Shown: positions 1 to 9,362 of the stretch, one piece after another
Layout: every line of letters begins with the position of its first letter
Position numbering within the stretch: the stretch's first letter is position 1
Assembly: GCF_004214935.1 (NCBI RefSeq)
Contig: NZ_SFCC01000001.1
Span: forward strand, 617,428 to 681,427
Direction of reading: 5' to 3'
Source of the DNA: Amycolatopsis suaedae
Lineage (GTDB): Bacteria > Actinomycetota > Actinomycetes > Mycobacteriales > Pseudonocardiaceae
Length of the DNA stretch: 64,000 bases
The notes under the pieces: generated by a model
Databases searched by the model: none
What the model was told of the DNA's origin: nothing
Seen by the model: the letters and a program-made list of their open reading frames with translations, nothing else
Position numbers and translations under genes: made by a program

Positions 1-404
1 TCGGGGCTGGTCGCCAGCCGGATCTCCAGCCCGTCCACGGGCGGCACGGACGGGACCTCGCCGAGGTCGCGCCACATGCCGACCTCGGTCTCGGACACGG
101 AAAGGCCGGCGGCGGTCAGGGTGGCGCCGAGGTCGTCCGGCGCGGTGGCGGGGCCGACCCACCAGGAGAACGGGCGGCCGGTGGCCCGCAGTTTCTCGAC
201 CGTCCGCGCGACGCGGTCCGCCGCGGTGTCAGCGGTGAACCGGGCCGCCGCGACGATGTTGAACGTGTCGTCGTGCAGGCCGCTGTCGGCGATCAGCAGG
301 TCGTCGGTCTCGGTGACGGTGGTGCCGGCGAGGTGGCGGTGCAGGTGGCAGGCATGCTCGGCCAGGTTCCGTTCGGCCCTGGCGGCGCGGTCGTTCTCGT
401 TCAT
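1..404 (-). CDS. GNAT-type acetyltransferase, N-terminal part (cut by left edge)
   Basis: About 134 codons are visible before the gene leaves the window. The start is the ATG at 404-402. The visible part is an N-terminal domain of a two-domain GNAT acetyltransferase: it has the patch FSWWVGPATAPDDLGATL followed by a strand-rich stretch ending EIRLATSP, which normally precedes the catalytic acetyl-CoA domain. That catalytic half is not in view, so no substrate can be proposed. It lies 23 bp downstream of the HxlR regulator gene on the same strand and may be co-transcribed with it. Confidence 0.6.
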   Translation of the reverse strand, partial: MNENDRAARAERNLAEHACHLHRHLAGTTVTETDDLLIADSGLHDDTFNIVAAARFTADTAADRVARTVEKLRATGRPFSWWVGPATAPDDLGATLTAAGLSVSETEVGMWRDLGEVPSVPPVDGLEIRLATSP

Positions 405-427
405 AGTGAGGCCAATTCTCGACCAGC

Positions 428-775
428 TCACCGGAGCCGGTCCCACGGGATGGCCTCGATCCGGTCGAGGTGCTCCTCGCCCCATTCGCCGAGCACGGCC
501 ATCGCGGTGTTGAGCGACCGGCCGAACTCGGTCAGCGAGTACTCCACCTTGGGTGGGACCTGGTGATAGACCTCGCGCTCGAGCAACCCGGTGGTCTCCA
601 TCTCGCGCAGCTGCAGGATCAGCACCCGCTCGCTGATGCCGGGGACGGCCCGGCGCAACTCGCCGAACCGCAGCGGGCCGTCCTGCAGGGCGAACAGGAT
701 CAGGCCCTTCCACTTGCCGCCGACGACGGCGATGGCGGCGTCGAGCCCGCAGGTGAAGGTCCGGGTCTTCGGCAT
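428..775 (-). CDS. HxlR-family winged-helix regulator
   Basis: A 115-residue HxlR-type repressor or activator. The N-terminal CGLDAAIAVVGGKWKGLILF stretch and the wing region GISERVLILQLREMETTGLL are diagnostic of the family. I start it at the ATG at 775-773 because an AGGAG ribosome site lies 7 bases upstream; the longer frame from 865 has no such site. HxlR proteins sense redox or electrophile stress and usually control a divergent oxidoreductase. Here the divergent gene is an imine-reductase-like enzyme, so autoregulation plus control of that enzyme from the shared 118-bp spacer is the likely arrangement. Confidence 0.85.
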   Translation of the reverse strand: MPKTRTFTCGLDAAIAVVGGKWKGLILFALQDGPLRFGELRRAVPGISERVLILQLREMETTGLLEREVYHQVPPKVEYSLTEFGRSLNTAMAVLGEWGEEHLDRIEAIPWDRLR

Positions 776-805
776 CGGCAGGCTCCTATACATACATTTT
801 TGTTG

Positions 806-828
806 GTACCAGACAAAATAGTAGGTAC
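806..828. promoter_or_regulatory. Candidate HxlR operator
   Basis: Inverted repeat GTACC (806-810) and GGTAC (824-828) with a 13-base AT-rich spacer, in the divergent spacer between the HxlR gene and the oxidoreductase. The spacer is much more AT-rich than its surroundings. Assignment to HxlR rests on position only. Confidence 0.4.
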
Positions 829-893
829 TTGAACTTAGGTTCGTCACCTCGGAGCATGTGATCACCTTTCCTTACTGGAACTGGAGTTCACAC

Positions 894-1763
894 ATGCAGA
901 TGCCGGTCACCGTCCTCGGACTGGGCTCGATGGGCGCCGCGCTGGCCGGGGCATTCCTCGACGCGGGCCACCCGACCACGGTGTGGAACCGCACCGCCGC
1001 GCGTGCCACACCGCTGGCCGACAGGGGCGCCCACCCCTCGGCCACGGTCGTCGACGCGGTCACCGCGAGCCCACTGGTCATCACCTGCCTGACCACGTTC
1101 GACGCCACCATGAAGACACTCGAACCCGCCGCGGCCGCACTGGGCGGACGCATCCTGGTCACCCTGAACAGCGGCGCTCCCGCCGAGGCCCGGCGTACTG
1201 CCGCCTGGGCCGCCGAACACGGCATCCGTTTCCTCGGCGGCGCGATCAAGAACGTGCCCGCGGCGGTCGGCTTACCGGACACGTTGCTGTACTACGGGGG
1301 CGATCGTGCTGCCTTCGACGAGGTCGAACCGGCGCTGCGGGCACTCGGCGGCGACACCGTCCACCTCGGCGACGAACCGGACCTGGCGGCGCTCTACGAG
1401 ATGGCGGTCGGCGGCACGCTGCTGCCCGCGCTCGTTGGGTTCTTCCAGGGAGCGGCCGCCGTCCAGGCCCGCGGGCTGGAGGCGAGCACGCTGGTGCCGT
1501 ACACGGTCAAGTGGCTGGAGATGATCGCCTCGGTGCTTCCGGTGTTCGCGGGCGAGATCGACAGCGGCGACTACAGCAGGCCGATGTCCAGCGTCGGCAT
1601 CTTCGCCGCGGGCATGGAGGCCGAACGGGAGTTCGCCACGGAAGCCGGTGTGGACGGGGCCTGGCTGGCACCGTTGCACGACCTGCTGCGGCGCGCGATC
1701 CAGGAGGGGCACGGCGAACACAGTGTCGCGGCGCTGACCGAGGTGCTGAAGACGCCAGCGTGA
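894..1763 (+). CDS. NADPH-dependent imine-reductase-like oxidoreductase
   Basis: A 289-residue protein with an N-terminal Rossmann domain (GLGSMG at residues 9-14, then the DAGHPTTVWNRT strand typical of NADPH users) and an all-helical C-terminal dimerisation domain. The family is 6-phosphogluconate / beta-hydroxyacid dehydrogenase-like. The catalytic Lys block of hydroxyacid dehydrogenases (GxxxKxxxN) is replaced by LAALYEMAVGG, which fits the imine reductase branch. The ATG at 894 is chosen because a GGAG lies about 8 bases upstream; the upstream start at 858 has none. It is divergent from, and probably controlled by, the HxlR regulator. Natural substrate unknown. Confidence 0.75.
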   Translation: MQMPVTVLGLGSMGAALAGAFLDAGHPTTVWNRTAARATPLADRGAHPSATVVDAVTASPLVITCLTTFDATMKTLEPAAAALGGRILVTLNSGAPAEARRTAAWAAEHGIRFLGGAIKNVPAAVGLPDTLLYYGGDRAAFDEVEPALRALGGDTVHLGDEPDLAALYEMAVGGTLLPALVGFFQGAAAVQARGLEASTLVPYTVKWLEMIASVLPVFAGEIDSGDYSRPMSSVGIFAAGMEAEREFATEAGVDGAWLAPLHDLLRRAIQEGHGEHSVAALTEVLKTPA

Positions 1764-1808
1764 TGTCCCCGGCGTGGGTGGACCGCCCCGGCGCGCGTCG
1801 GCGATGCT

Positions 1809-2654
1809 GTGGGCGTGGAGTACGTGTCGAGAGTGCCGCGGCCACCGCTGGACGGGCTGATCGACGATCTCTACTACCTGGCCGGCACGCCGCCGTACGC
1901 CCGGCTGATGCTGCCGCCGGCGCCGTCGGCGTTGCTCATCGTCAACCTCGGGGCACCGTTCCGCATCCGCGCGGGCACCGAGATCGAGGCGGCCGAGTAC
2001 GCCGACGGCTGCGTGATCACCATGCCCACCCGCGCGTACGAGTTCGGCTACCCGCTGCCCACCCGGTCGGTCGGCGTGCACGTCAAGCCGTGGGGGCTGG
2101 CGCCGTTCCTGCCGGCGCCCGCGGCCGAGCTGTGTGACCGGCCGGTGACGATCGAGCAGGTCTGGGGCCGGCCCGCCGTCGCCAGGCTGCGTGACCGGCT
2201 GGCCTCGGCGGACGGACCGAACGCGATGCTGACGCTGCTCGAAGAAGAGCTGAGGCGACGGCTGCGCGAGACCGCAGGCCTGGGCCTGGTCCGCCACACG
2301 AGCAACGTCATCGCGGCGACCGGCGGGACGGTGGCGATCGGCGAGCTGAGCGTGGCCGCCGGGGTCAGCAACACTCATCTGGCTCAGCGGTTCAAGGAAC
2401 TCATCGGCGTGACGCCGAAGCGGATGGCCCGCACTCACCGCTTCACCTCCACCGTGTTCGGGATCGACCCCACCGGGCCGATCGACTGGAGCGACCTCGC
2501 CGGCGGCGGCGGCTACTTCGACCAGGCCCATTTCGGACACGAGTTCCGGGCGTTCACCGGGCTCACCCCGACCCGGTACCTGGAAGTCCGGCGGCGATTC
2601 CTGCGTGAACATCCCGGCCACACGCTGGAGGGCTGGCCGCTGCCCGCCGATTGA
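1809..2654 (+). CDS. AraC-family transcriptional regulator
   Basis: A 281-residue regulator starting at GTG 1809 (GTG 1815 is also possible). Residues about 1-140 form a beta-rich ligand-binding region; residues about 165-265 carry the double helix-turn-helix, including GELSVAAGVSNTHLAQRFKELIGVTPKRMARTHRF in the first motif and FDQAHFGHEFRAFTGLTPTRYL in the second, both classic AraC features. It follows the oxidoreductase by 45 bp on the same strand and could be in its transcript. Its ligand cannot be read from sequence. Confidence 0.85.
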   Translation: MGVEYVSRVPRPPLDGLIDDLYYLAGTPPYARLMLPPAPSALLIVNLGAPFRIRAGTEIEAAEYADGCVITMPTRAYEFGYPLPTRSVGVHVKPWGLAPFLPAPAAELCDRPVTIEQVWGRPAVARLRDRLASADGPNAMLTLLEEELRRRLRETAGLGLVRHTSNVIAATGGTVAIGELSVAAGVSNTHLAQRFKELIGVTPKRMARTHRFTSTVFGIDPTGPIDWSDLAGGGGYFDQAHFGHEFRAFTGLTPTRYLEVRRRFLREHPGHTLEGWPLPAD

Positions 2655-2720
2655 TTTCTTACAAGAGCGACCGCTCATGACCGGCTAGCTTGGGGCACCT
2701 CGAAGCAGGAGGAGGACCCC

Positions 2721-3302
2721 GTGGGCAAGGTGGTCATGTACAGCTCGGTGTCGGTGGACGGCTTCGTCGCGGACGAGAACGACCAGCCCGGGCCGTTGTT
2801 CGACTGGTTGACCAACGGTGACGTCCCGCTGGACGACAGCGGCGCGTTGAAGGTGTCGCGGACGTCCTACGACCACACCCGGCCGTACTGGGACCAGATC
2901 GGGGCGACGATCGCCGGCCGCCACGTCTTCGACATCACCGACGGCTGGGACGGCAAGCCGCCGGGCGGGATCGACCACGTGGTCGTGGTGACGCACCGGC
3001 CGGCGCCCGAGGGCTGGGACCCCGCCGCGCCGTTTCACTTCGTCGACGGCGTCGAGGCGGCCGTGGCCAAGGCGCGGGAGCTGGCGGGTGACCGCGTCGT
3101 CGAGGTCGCCCCGGGCGATGTCGGTGGTCAGGCACTCGCCGCCGGGCTGGTCGACGAGGTGCGCATGGACGTCGTACCGGTCGTGTTCGGTTCGGGCAAG
3201 CGCTACTTCGGGTCGGTCGACGCGCAGCACCTGCTGGAGGATCCGCACGTGATGGTCCAGGGCGACCGGGTGCTTCATCTGTGCTACCGGGTGCGCCGCT
3301 GA
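2721..3302 (+). CDS. Dihydrofolate-reductase-like (RibD C-terminal domain) protein
   Basis: A 193-residue protein of the RibD-C / DHFR-like fold, preceded by a strong AGGAGGAGGA ribosome site. The opening VVMYSSVSVDGFVADENDQPG and the closing VDEVRMDVVPVVFGSGKRYF are hallmarks of the actinobacterial stand-alone family. These proteins bind NADPH but are rarely true dihydrofolate reductases; a flavin or pterin-linked reductase role is usual. No neighbouring folate or riboflavin gene helps, so the function stays general. Confidence 0.85.
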   Translation: MGKVVMYSSVSVDGFVADENDQPGPLFDWLTNGDVPLDDSGALKVSRTSYDHTRPYWDQIGATIAGRHVFDITDGWDGKPPGGIDHVVVVTHRPAPEGWDPAAPFHFVDGVEAAVAKARELAGDRVVEVAPGDVGGQALAAGLVDEVRMDVVPVVFGSGKRYFGSVDAQHLLEDPHVMVQGDRVLHLCYRVRR

Positions 3303-3321
3303 CCGGGCTACGGTGTTGCGG

Positions 3322-3713
3322 GTGACCGAGACGACGGTGGCCGCGTTGCTGGCCGAGCAGGAGCTGGCGCGCGACCTGTGCGCTTGGCCTGGTCGAACGA
3401 TCCGGATCCGGTGGTGGCGAGTGCCGGGTGGGCACTGACCACCGACCGTGTGGCCAAGCAGCCCGACGGCCTCGATCTGGTGGAACTGCTCGACGTCATC
3501 GAAGCCGAGATGAAGGACGCTCCGGACCAGCTGCAGTGGGCCATGAACAGCTGCCTGGCACACATCGGGATCGAGCACGCCGAGCACCGCGACCGGGCGC
3601 TCGACATCGGTGAGCGCCTGCAGGTGCTGAAGGACTACCCGACGCCACCGAACTGCACCTCGCCGTACGCGCCGGTGTGGATCACCGAGATGGTGCGCAG
3701 GCAGGGCGCGTAG
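3322..3713 (+). pseudogene. Decayed AlkD-like DNA alkylation repair gene
   Basis: The frame from about 3378 to 3713 encodes the C-terminal ~105 residues of a HEAT-repeat DNA alkylation repair protein: DPDPVVASAGWALTTDRV near the start and YPTPPNCTSPYAPVWI near the end. Upstream, GTG 3322 opens a different frame whose product (VTETTVAALLAEQELARDL) resembles fragments of the same family's N-terminus and middle. About half of the usual ~220 residues is missing and the two parts are out of frame. I read this as a gene with internal deletions, not expressed as a functional enzyme. Confidence 0.6.
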
Positions 3714-3723
3714 GAGAAGCCCG

Positions 3724-4752
3724 TCAGAGGTCGAGTGCGCCCGCGGCGTTGTCCTCCCAGCGGTCGACCCGCCGGATGTACTCGTACAGCGCGCGGCTGC
3801 CGCGTACCCAGCGGCCCTGGTCGGCGATGGCGACGTCGTCGGCACCGGCGCGGCGGGCCTCGGTGGCGAAGCCGGATCGCAGGGAGTGGCCGGTCACCGG
3901 GTAGGGCAGGCCGGCGCGGCGGCCCGCGCGGGCGAGGATCTGGTTGACCCCCGCGGGGGAGAGCCCGTCGGCGGAGACGTTGCCGTGCCTGTCGACGCGC
4001 CGGAACGCCGCGCCGCCGGTGATCGCGGCGCTGTCCAGCCAGGCCCGCCAGGCGCAGACCGGGTCGGTCTCGGCGTTGTCGCGGCGGGGGACGACCATGT
4101 CGCCGGTGGTCTTGCCGTGCCGCACGGTGATCTCCAGGCCGCGGTCGCCGACCACGGTGATGTCGCCGACGAGCAGGTGGGCCAGGTCCGAGCAGCGGGC
4201 GGCGATGGGGAAGCCGATCAGCAGCATGGCGCGGTCGCGGCGGCCTGCCGGTGTGTCCGGGCAGGCCGCCGACATCGCCCGTAGGTCGGCGAGGGTGACC
4301 ATGGCGGCCTTGCCGCGGCCGCGGTCGACGCCCGCTTTGGCCAGCCGCTGCCGGTAGCCCTTGATGGCCCGCCACGCCGCGCGGGTTGCTTCCGGGTCGA
4401 CGTGGACGCCGTGGTGACGCAGACCGGCGACGGCTCCGGTGAGCCGCCGTTCCATGGTGGCCGGCGCGGCGGGGCGGCGGCCCTGGGCGTGTTCGAGCCA
4501 GACGACGAACCCGGTCAGCGCCCCGGGGGTCGCCGCGAGCAGCGGGATTCCGGCTTCGACGGTGTAGTCCTGCCAGACCCGCCAGTCCTGGGCGTAGGCA
4601 CGCAGGGTGTTCGCGGGCCGCTGGGAGTCGACGTAGGCGCCGGCCGCCGCGTCCAGCATCGCCAGCCGTTCGGCCGGACCCAGTTCGTCGGATTGCGGCA
4701 GTACGGGATACGCCCGCTTCAGTTCCTGACCCACGATATGGGACGTTATCAC
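3724..4752 (-). CDS. Tyrosine recombinase / integrase
   Basis: A 342-residue site-specific recombinase starting at GTG 4752. Residues about 30-140 form the SAM-like DNA-binding domain; the catalytic domain shows Arg186 (PIAARCSDL), Lys214 (RHGKTT), the HxxR box His289-Arg292 (GHSLRSGFATEA), Trp315 and a Tyr nucleophile at 323 or 325 (ALYEYIRR). All catalytic positions are present, so it should be active. It is divergent from a coiled-coil protein across an 83-bp AT-rich spacer. Its 3' end is 10 bp from the decayed AlkD gene. No flanking attachment-site duplication was recognised. Confidence 0.88.
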   Translation of the reverse strand: MITSHIVGQELKRAYPVLPQSDELGPAERLAMLDAAAGAYVDSQRPANTLRAYAQDWRVWQDYTVEAGIPLLAATPGALTGFVVWLEHAQGRRPAAPATMERRLTGAVAGLRHHGVHVDPEATRAAWRAIKGYRQRLAKAGVDRGRGKAAMVTLADLRAMSAACPDTPAGRRDRAMLLIGFPIAARCSDLAHLLVGDITVVGDRGLEITVRHGKTTGDMVVPRRDNAETDPVCAWRAWLDSAAITGGAAFRRVDRHGNVSADGLSPAGVNQILARAGRRAGLPYPVTGHSLRSGFATEARRAGADDVAIADQGRWVRGSRALYEYIRRVDRWEDNAAGALDL

Positions 4753-4835
4753 AACCCAGCAGCGTGACTCTGTTCTGATATCGCCTGGTTTAATTCGAAT
4801 TTGAGATAGTTAATTGGTGATGATAGGCTCCTGAC
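4753..4835. promoter_or_regulatory. AT-rich divergent spacer with palindrome
   Basis: The spacer between the recombinase and the coiled-coil gene is strongly AT-rich against a ~70% GC background. It contains a perfect 10-bp palindrome AATTCGAATT at 4792-4801, followed by direct TTAATT/AGTTAATTGG-like runs. It must hold both promoters and could be the binding site of either product. Confidence 0.4.
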
Positions 4836-5900
4836 GTGCAGGAAGACGAGTCAGGGCGGGTGTGTGGCTACCGGCGATGCGGTGCCGCGCTTCCGGCGGT
4901 GTCGGGCCGGGGGAACCGGGCGCGGTTCTGTCAGGACGGCAAGACCTGGGGGAGCCGGAACCTGACCTGCCGGGAGGCCGAGGCGGCACTGGTGGACGTC
5001 GACTCGCTGCGGGAGGACGGGCAGCCGGTCGACGACGGCGCGGTGGCGGAGCTGGGCAGGCAGGTGGATGCCGCGCTCGGTCCGGCCCGGGTGTTGGCCG
5101 AGTCGCTGAGCGCGGTCGGCAGGCAGCTCGACTCGACCGTGGCCGACGCGCTGGCTGCCCGGGACAGTGCTCGCGCGGACGCCGAGGAACAGCGGCGGCT
5201 GCGAGGGCTGGCCGACGCTGCCGCCGCCACGGCGAAGGCGGACGCGGACGAAGCGACGCGCGTCGCCGAGAAGGCACTGGCCGCCAGGGCGCAAGCGGAG
5301 AAGGAGCGCGACGCCGAGCGGCGTGCCCGCGCCGAGGCCGACGCTGCCCGGCAGCGCGCGGAGGGCCGGGCGGTCACGTTGCAGGAAGAGCTGTCACGGG
5401 CGACCTCGCGCGCGGAGGCGGTCGCGGCGCATGCCGCGGAACTCGACCGGTCGCTGGCCTCGGCCACCGCCGAGCTGGCGGCCGCGCGGGCGCAGCTCGA
5501 GGAGCACCGCTCCCGCGCGACGGCGGTCGAGCGGGAGCTACGGGAGCGGCTGACCGCGCAGGCCGAGGAACACCGCGCGCAGACCGAGGACACGCGGGCC
5601 AGGCACGAGCGGGCACTGTCGGACGCCCGCGCCGAGTCGCGGCGGCTGCGTGAGGAGGGCGAACGGGAACGCGCCGGTCACGGCCGGGCGATGGTGGAGA
5701 TCAACTCGACGATCAACCAGCTCAACCGCGACCTGGGCGCGGCGGAGTCGGCCCGGCGGCAGGCCGTGGAACAGGCCACGGCTGCGACCACCCGGGCGAC
5801 CGGCCTGGCCGAACTGGCCACGGCGCTACGGGACCGGGTCGACGCCGAGGAGTTCACCCGCCTGCCCGAGCACCTGCGCGCGCTGCTGTCGGCCCGCTGA
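4836..5900 (+). CDS. Cys-motif plus long coiled-coil protein (KfrA-like)
   Basis: A 354-residue protein of unknown function starting at GTG 4836. The first ~45 residues contain four Cys (CGYRRC, then FCQDGKTWGSRNLTC) that could bind zinc. Residues about 60-335 are an almost unbroken Ala/Glu/Arg-rich coiled coil, with a final HxxLRALLSAR tail. The plan, a small DNA-binding-like head and a long coiled coil, resembles plasmid partition accessory proteins such as KfrA. Divergence from a tyrosine recombinase suggests a conserved recombinase/architectural pair of mobile origin, but this is inference. Confidence 0.65.
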   Translation: MQEDESGRVCGYRRCGAALPAVSGRGNRARFCQDGKTWGSRNLTCREAEAALVDVDSLREDGQPVDDGAVAELGRQVDAALGPARVLAESLSAVGRQLDSTVADALAARDSARADAEEQRRLRGLADAAAATAKADADEATRVAEKALAARAQAEKERDAERRARAEADAARQRAEGRAVTLQEELSRATSRAEAVAAHAAELDRSLASATAELAAARAQLEEHRSRATAVERELRERLTAQAEEHRAQTEDTRARHERALSDARAESRRLREEGERERAGHGRAMVEINSTINQLNRDLGAAESARRQAVEQATAATTRATGLAELATALRDRVDAEEFTRLPEHLRALLSAR

Positions 5901-5916
5901 CCCAGGCTCAGCCGAA

Positions 5917-6522
5917 GCTCGTGAAGGCCACCTTCACCACGTCTCACGTCAGGGTCCCGGCAAAGTCGGGTCGCGGGCAGGCGAGGTGGCTGGTCTCGAG
6001 CGTGGAACTCGTGTACCGGAATGTAGAACTTGCGTGCCGGAATGCAGAACTCGCGTGCGTGAGCGCAGAACTCACCATGTGGATCGGGGTTCTCACGTGG
6101 TGCCGGTCGCCCGCGGGAACGGGCCGTTCGCGCGAGTCCTCCGTTCCCGACCCGCGAGTCGACCGTTCCGGACCCGCGAGTTGCACGTTCCCGCCCACCT
6201 GATCCCACTGCCCGGCACACCGGTCCCAGGTAGCGAGACCAGCCTGCCCTCGGCTGGCCGAACGGACCGTTCGCGCGACCGCCCCGGGCCGGAGCACGAG
6301 TTTCGCGTTCCTGAACACGTCATTCGCGTTCCCGAACACGACACTCACCATCCGGACCCGGCGTCCCAGCTCGTGAACCCACCTGTGCCACCGGGCCATT
6401 CACCGCGAGTCTCGTGTTCAGGAACGCGAGTCTCGTCTTCCGGAACGCGAATGACGCGTTCCGGACCACCTGACTTTGCCGGGACCCTGACGTCACACGT
6501 AATAGAGGTGGCCTTCACGAGC
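5917..6522. repeat. 606-bp intergenic element with ~50-bp terminal inverted repeats
   Basis: The whole 614-base gene-free stretch after the coiled-coil gene is one structured element. The left end (5917-5967) begins GCTCGTGAAGGCCACCTTCA and ends GGGTCCCGGCAAAGTC; the right end (6472-6522) is the same sequence inverted, starting GACTTTGCCGGGACCCTGAC and ending GGTGGCCTTCACGAGC. The interior has short tandem repeats and many inverted GAACTCGCG / CGCGAGT motifs. The right end supplies the TGA stop codon of the TetR gene (6517-6515). No convincing protein is encoded; short frames beginning MKATFTTSHV are products of the repeat itself. Confidence 0.75.
6000..6090. repeat. 21-bp tandem repeats
   Basis: Four contiguous degenerate copies of a unit like GAACTCGCGTGCCGGAATGCA, with GAACT at exactly 6005, 6026, 6047 and 6068. 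A matching array with the same 21-bp period lies at 63758-63810. Inverted versions of the unit fill the right half of the surrounding element. Confidence 0.7.
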
Positions 6523-7180
6523 CTTGACGCCCTGCCGGCGCGGCGTCGAGGAGGCCGGTGATCAGCAGGTCGAGTGCCCTGGTGAAGTCCTGCTCGGGGT
6601 CGCCGGCCGACAGCGCGGGCAGGACCCGGCTGAAGTTCGGCAGCGTGGCGGGGTTGACCCGGCGGATGTAGGGCTCCATCTGCTCCTGTTCGGCCCGGTT
6701 GCTCTGCTCGCGGGCGAACCCGGCGGTGGTCAGCAACAGCGACCCGAAGACGAGGCTGTGCAGCGCGCCCAGTGTCTGGCGGACGCCGTCGTCGTCGAAA
6801 CCGGCTTCGTAGAGCGCGCCGATGAGGTCGTCCATTGGCTGCATCGCCCGCAGCGTCGTGGGGTTGGCCTGGTCGGTGACCAGCGCCAGCGGTACCACCG
6901 GGTGGTGCCGCAGGACGCGGTACAGGCTCAGTGCGGTCGCCCGGACCCGTTCGGCCCAGTGCAGGCCGGGGTCGGGCCGGTCGATGGTGGCGAACACCCG
7001 GTCGGCGAGCCCGTCGAGGATGTCGGCCTTGTTGGCGACGTGGTTGTACAGGGCCATCGCCTCGACGCCGAGACTCTTGGCGAGCTTGCGCATCGACAGC
7101 CCGTCCAGGCCTTCCGCGGTGGCCAGCGCGAGGGCGGCGTCGAGCACCTTGTCGCGGTTCAACGGCTCTCGTCGAGGCAT
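6515..7180 (-). CDS. TetR-family repressor (TetR_C type)
   Basis: A 221-residue repressor starting at ATG 7180-7178, with GGGGAG in the ribosome position. Residues about 8-55 form the helix-turn-helix (DAALALATAEGLDGLSMRKL, then GVEAMALYNHVANKADIL). The C-terminal domain resembles the classical tetracycline repressor ligand domain. It is divergent from a flavin hydroxylase, the usual target of such repressors, with an operator-like palindrome between. Its stop codon lies inside the right end of the intergenic repeat element. Confidence 0.88.
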   Translation of the reverse strand: MPRREPLNRDKVLDAALALATAEGLDGLSMRKLAKSLGVEAMALYNHVANKADILDGLADRVFATIDRPDPGLHWAERVRATALSLYRVLRHHPVVPLALVTDQANPTTLRAMQPMDDLIGALYEAGFDDDGVRQTLGALHSLVFGSLLLTTAGFAREQSNRAEQEQMEPYIRRVNPATLPNFSRVLPALSAGDPEQDFTRALDLLITGLLDAAPAGRQGS

Positions 7181-7202
7181 CTCGCTCCCCTTCTTCGATA
7201 TG

Positions 7203-7224
7203 TACAGTGTAAATATACGCTGTA
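7203..7224. promoter_or_regulatory. TetR operator, hydroxylase promoter region
   Basis: Imperfect palindrome TACAGTGTA (7203-7211) and TACGCTGTA (7216-7224), 8 of 9 positions symmetric around AATA. It sits between the TetR gene and the divergent flavin hydroxylase, immediately before the hydroxylase ribosome site AGGAGG. Confidence 0.65.
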
Positions 7225-7234
7225 GGAGGTCAGG

Positions 7235-8737
<1,503 letters not shown>

Positions 8738-8750
8738 CAACATGTTGCAC

Positions 8751-9362
8751 ATGCCTACCGCACATGTTCTGATCTACGACACCTACGCCGACTGGGAGCC
8801 CGCCCATCTGCTGGCCGAGTTGCGCACGGGCCGGTTCACCGGCGTCCGGTTCGACGTCGTCACGGTCGCCGCGACACGCGAGCCGGTCACCTCGATGGGC
8901 GGCCTGCGGGTGCGGCCCGACCTGGCGCTGGCCGACCTCGACCCGGCGGCCAGCGACCTGCTGGTCATGCCCGGCGCCGAACTCTGGGACGTCGGCGGCG
9001 GCAGGGAGTACACCGACGTGGCCCGGCGGTTCCTCGACGCCGGGGTGCCGGTGGCGGCCATCTGCGGTGCCACGGCGGGGCTGGCCCGCGCGGGACTGCT
9101 GGACGACCGCAGGCACACCAGCGCCGCGGCCGAGTACCTCGCCGCCACCGGCTACGCAGGCGGGCGGCACTACGTCGACGAGCGGGCCGTCGTGGACGGT
9201 GACCTGATCACCGCCGGTCCGCAGTCGCCGGTGCAGTTCACCCGCGCGGTGCTGGGCCGTCTCGGGCTGGCGTCGGAGCCCACCCTGGCGGCCTACGAGG
9301 GCCTGTTCCACCAGGGGAACCAGTCCGCGTTCCCGGTGCTGATGCGGGCCGCGTCCGCATGA
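8751..9362 (+). CDS. DJ-1/PfpI-family protein
   Basis: A 203-residue DJ-1/PfpI glutamine-amidotransferase-like protein. The nucleophile elbow is VAAICGATAGLA with Cys in the conserved place, preceded by DLLVMPGA. Related proteins act as glyoxalases, isonitrile hydratases or cysteine-based stress proteins; the substrate here is unknown. I start it at ATG 8751; ATG 8742 is equally possible, and neither has a clear ribosome site, so a leaderless transcript from the palindromic promoter is plausible. Its stop overlaps the MarR start (ATGA), indicating translational coupling. Confidence 0.8.
   Translation: MPTAHVLIYDTYADWEPAHLLAELRTGRFTGVRFDVVTVAATREPVTSMGGLRVRPDLALADLDPAASDLLVMPGAELWDVGGGREYTDVARRFLDAGVPVAAICGATAGLARAGLLDDRRHTSAAAEYLAATGYAGGRHYVDERAVVDGDLITAGPQSPVQFTRAVLGRLGLASEPTLAAYEGLFHQGNQSAFPVLMRAASA

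Noticed and set aside
6000..6090. Direct repeats considered as a CRISPR array
   Set aside because: Units are contiguous, degenerate, have no spacers, and no cas gene is nearby.
5917..6522. Short frames beginning MKATFT or MKVAFT in the spacers as conserved small proteins
   Set aside because: They are encoded by the repeat tips themselves, on both strands, and change frame between copies.
3322..6522. Region treated as a bounded integrative element
   Set aside because: No direct repeats, tRNA gene, replication or transfer genes define its ends.
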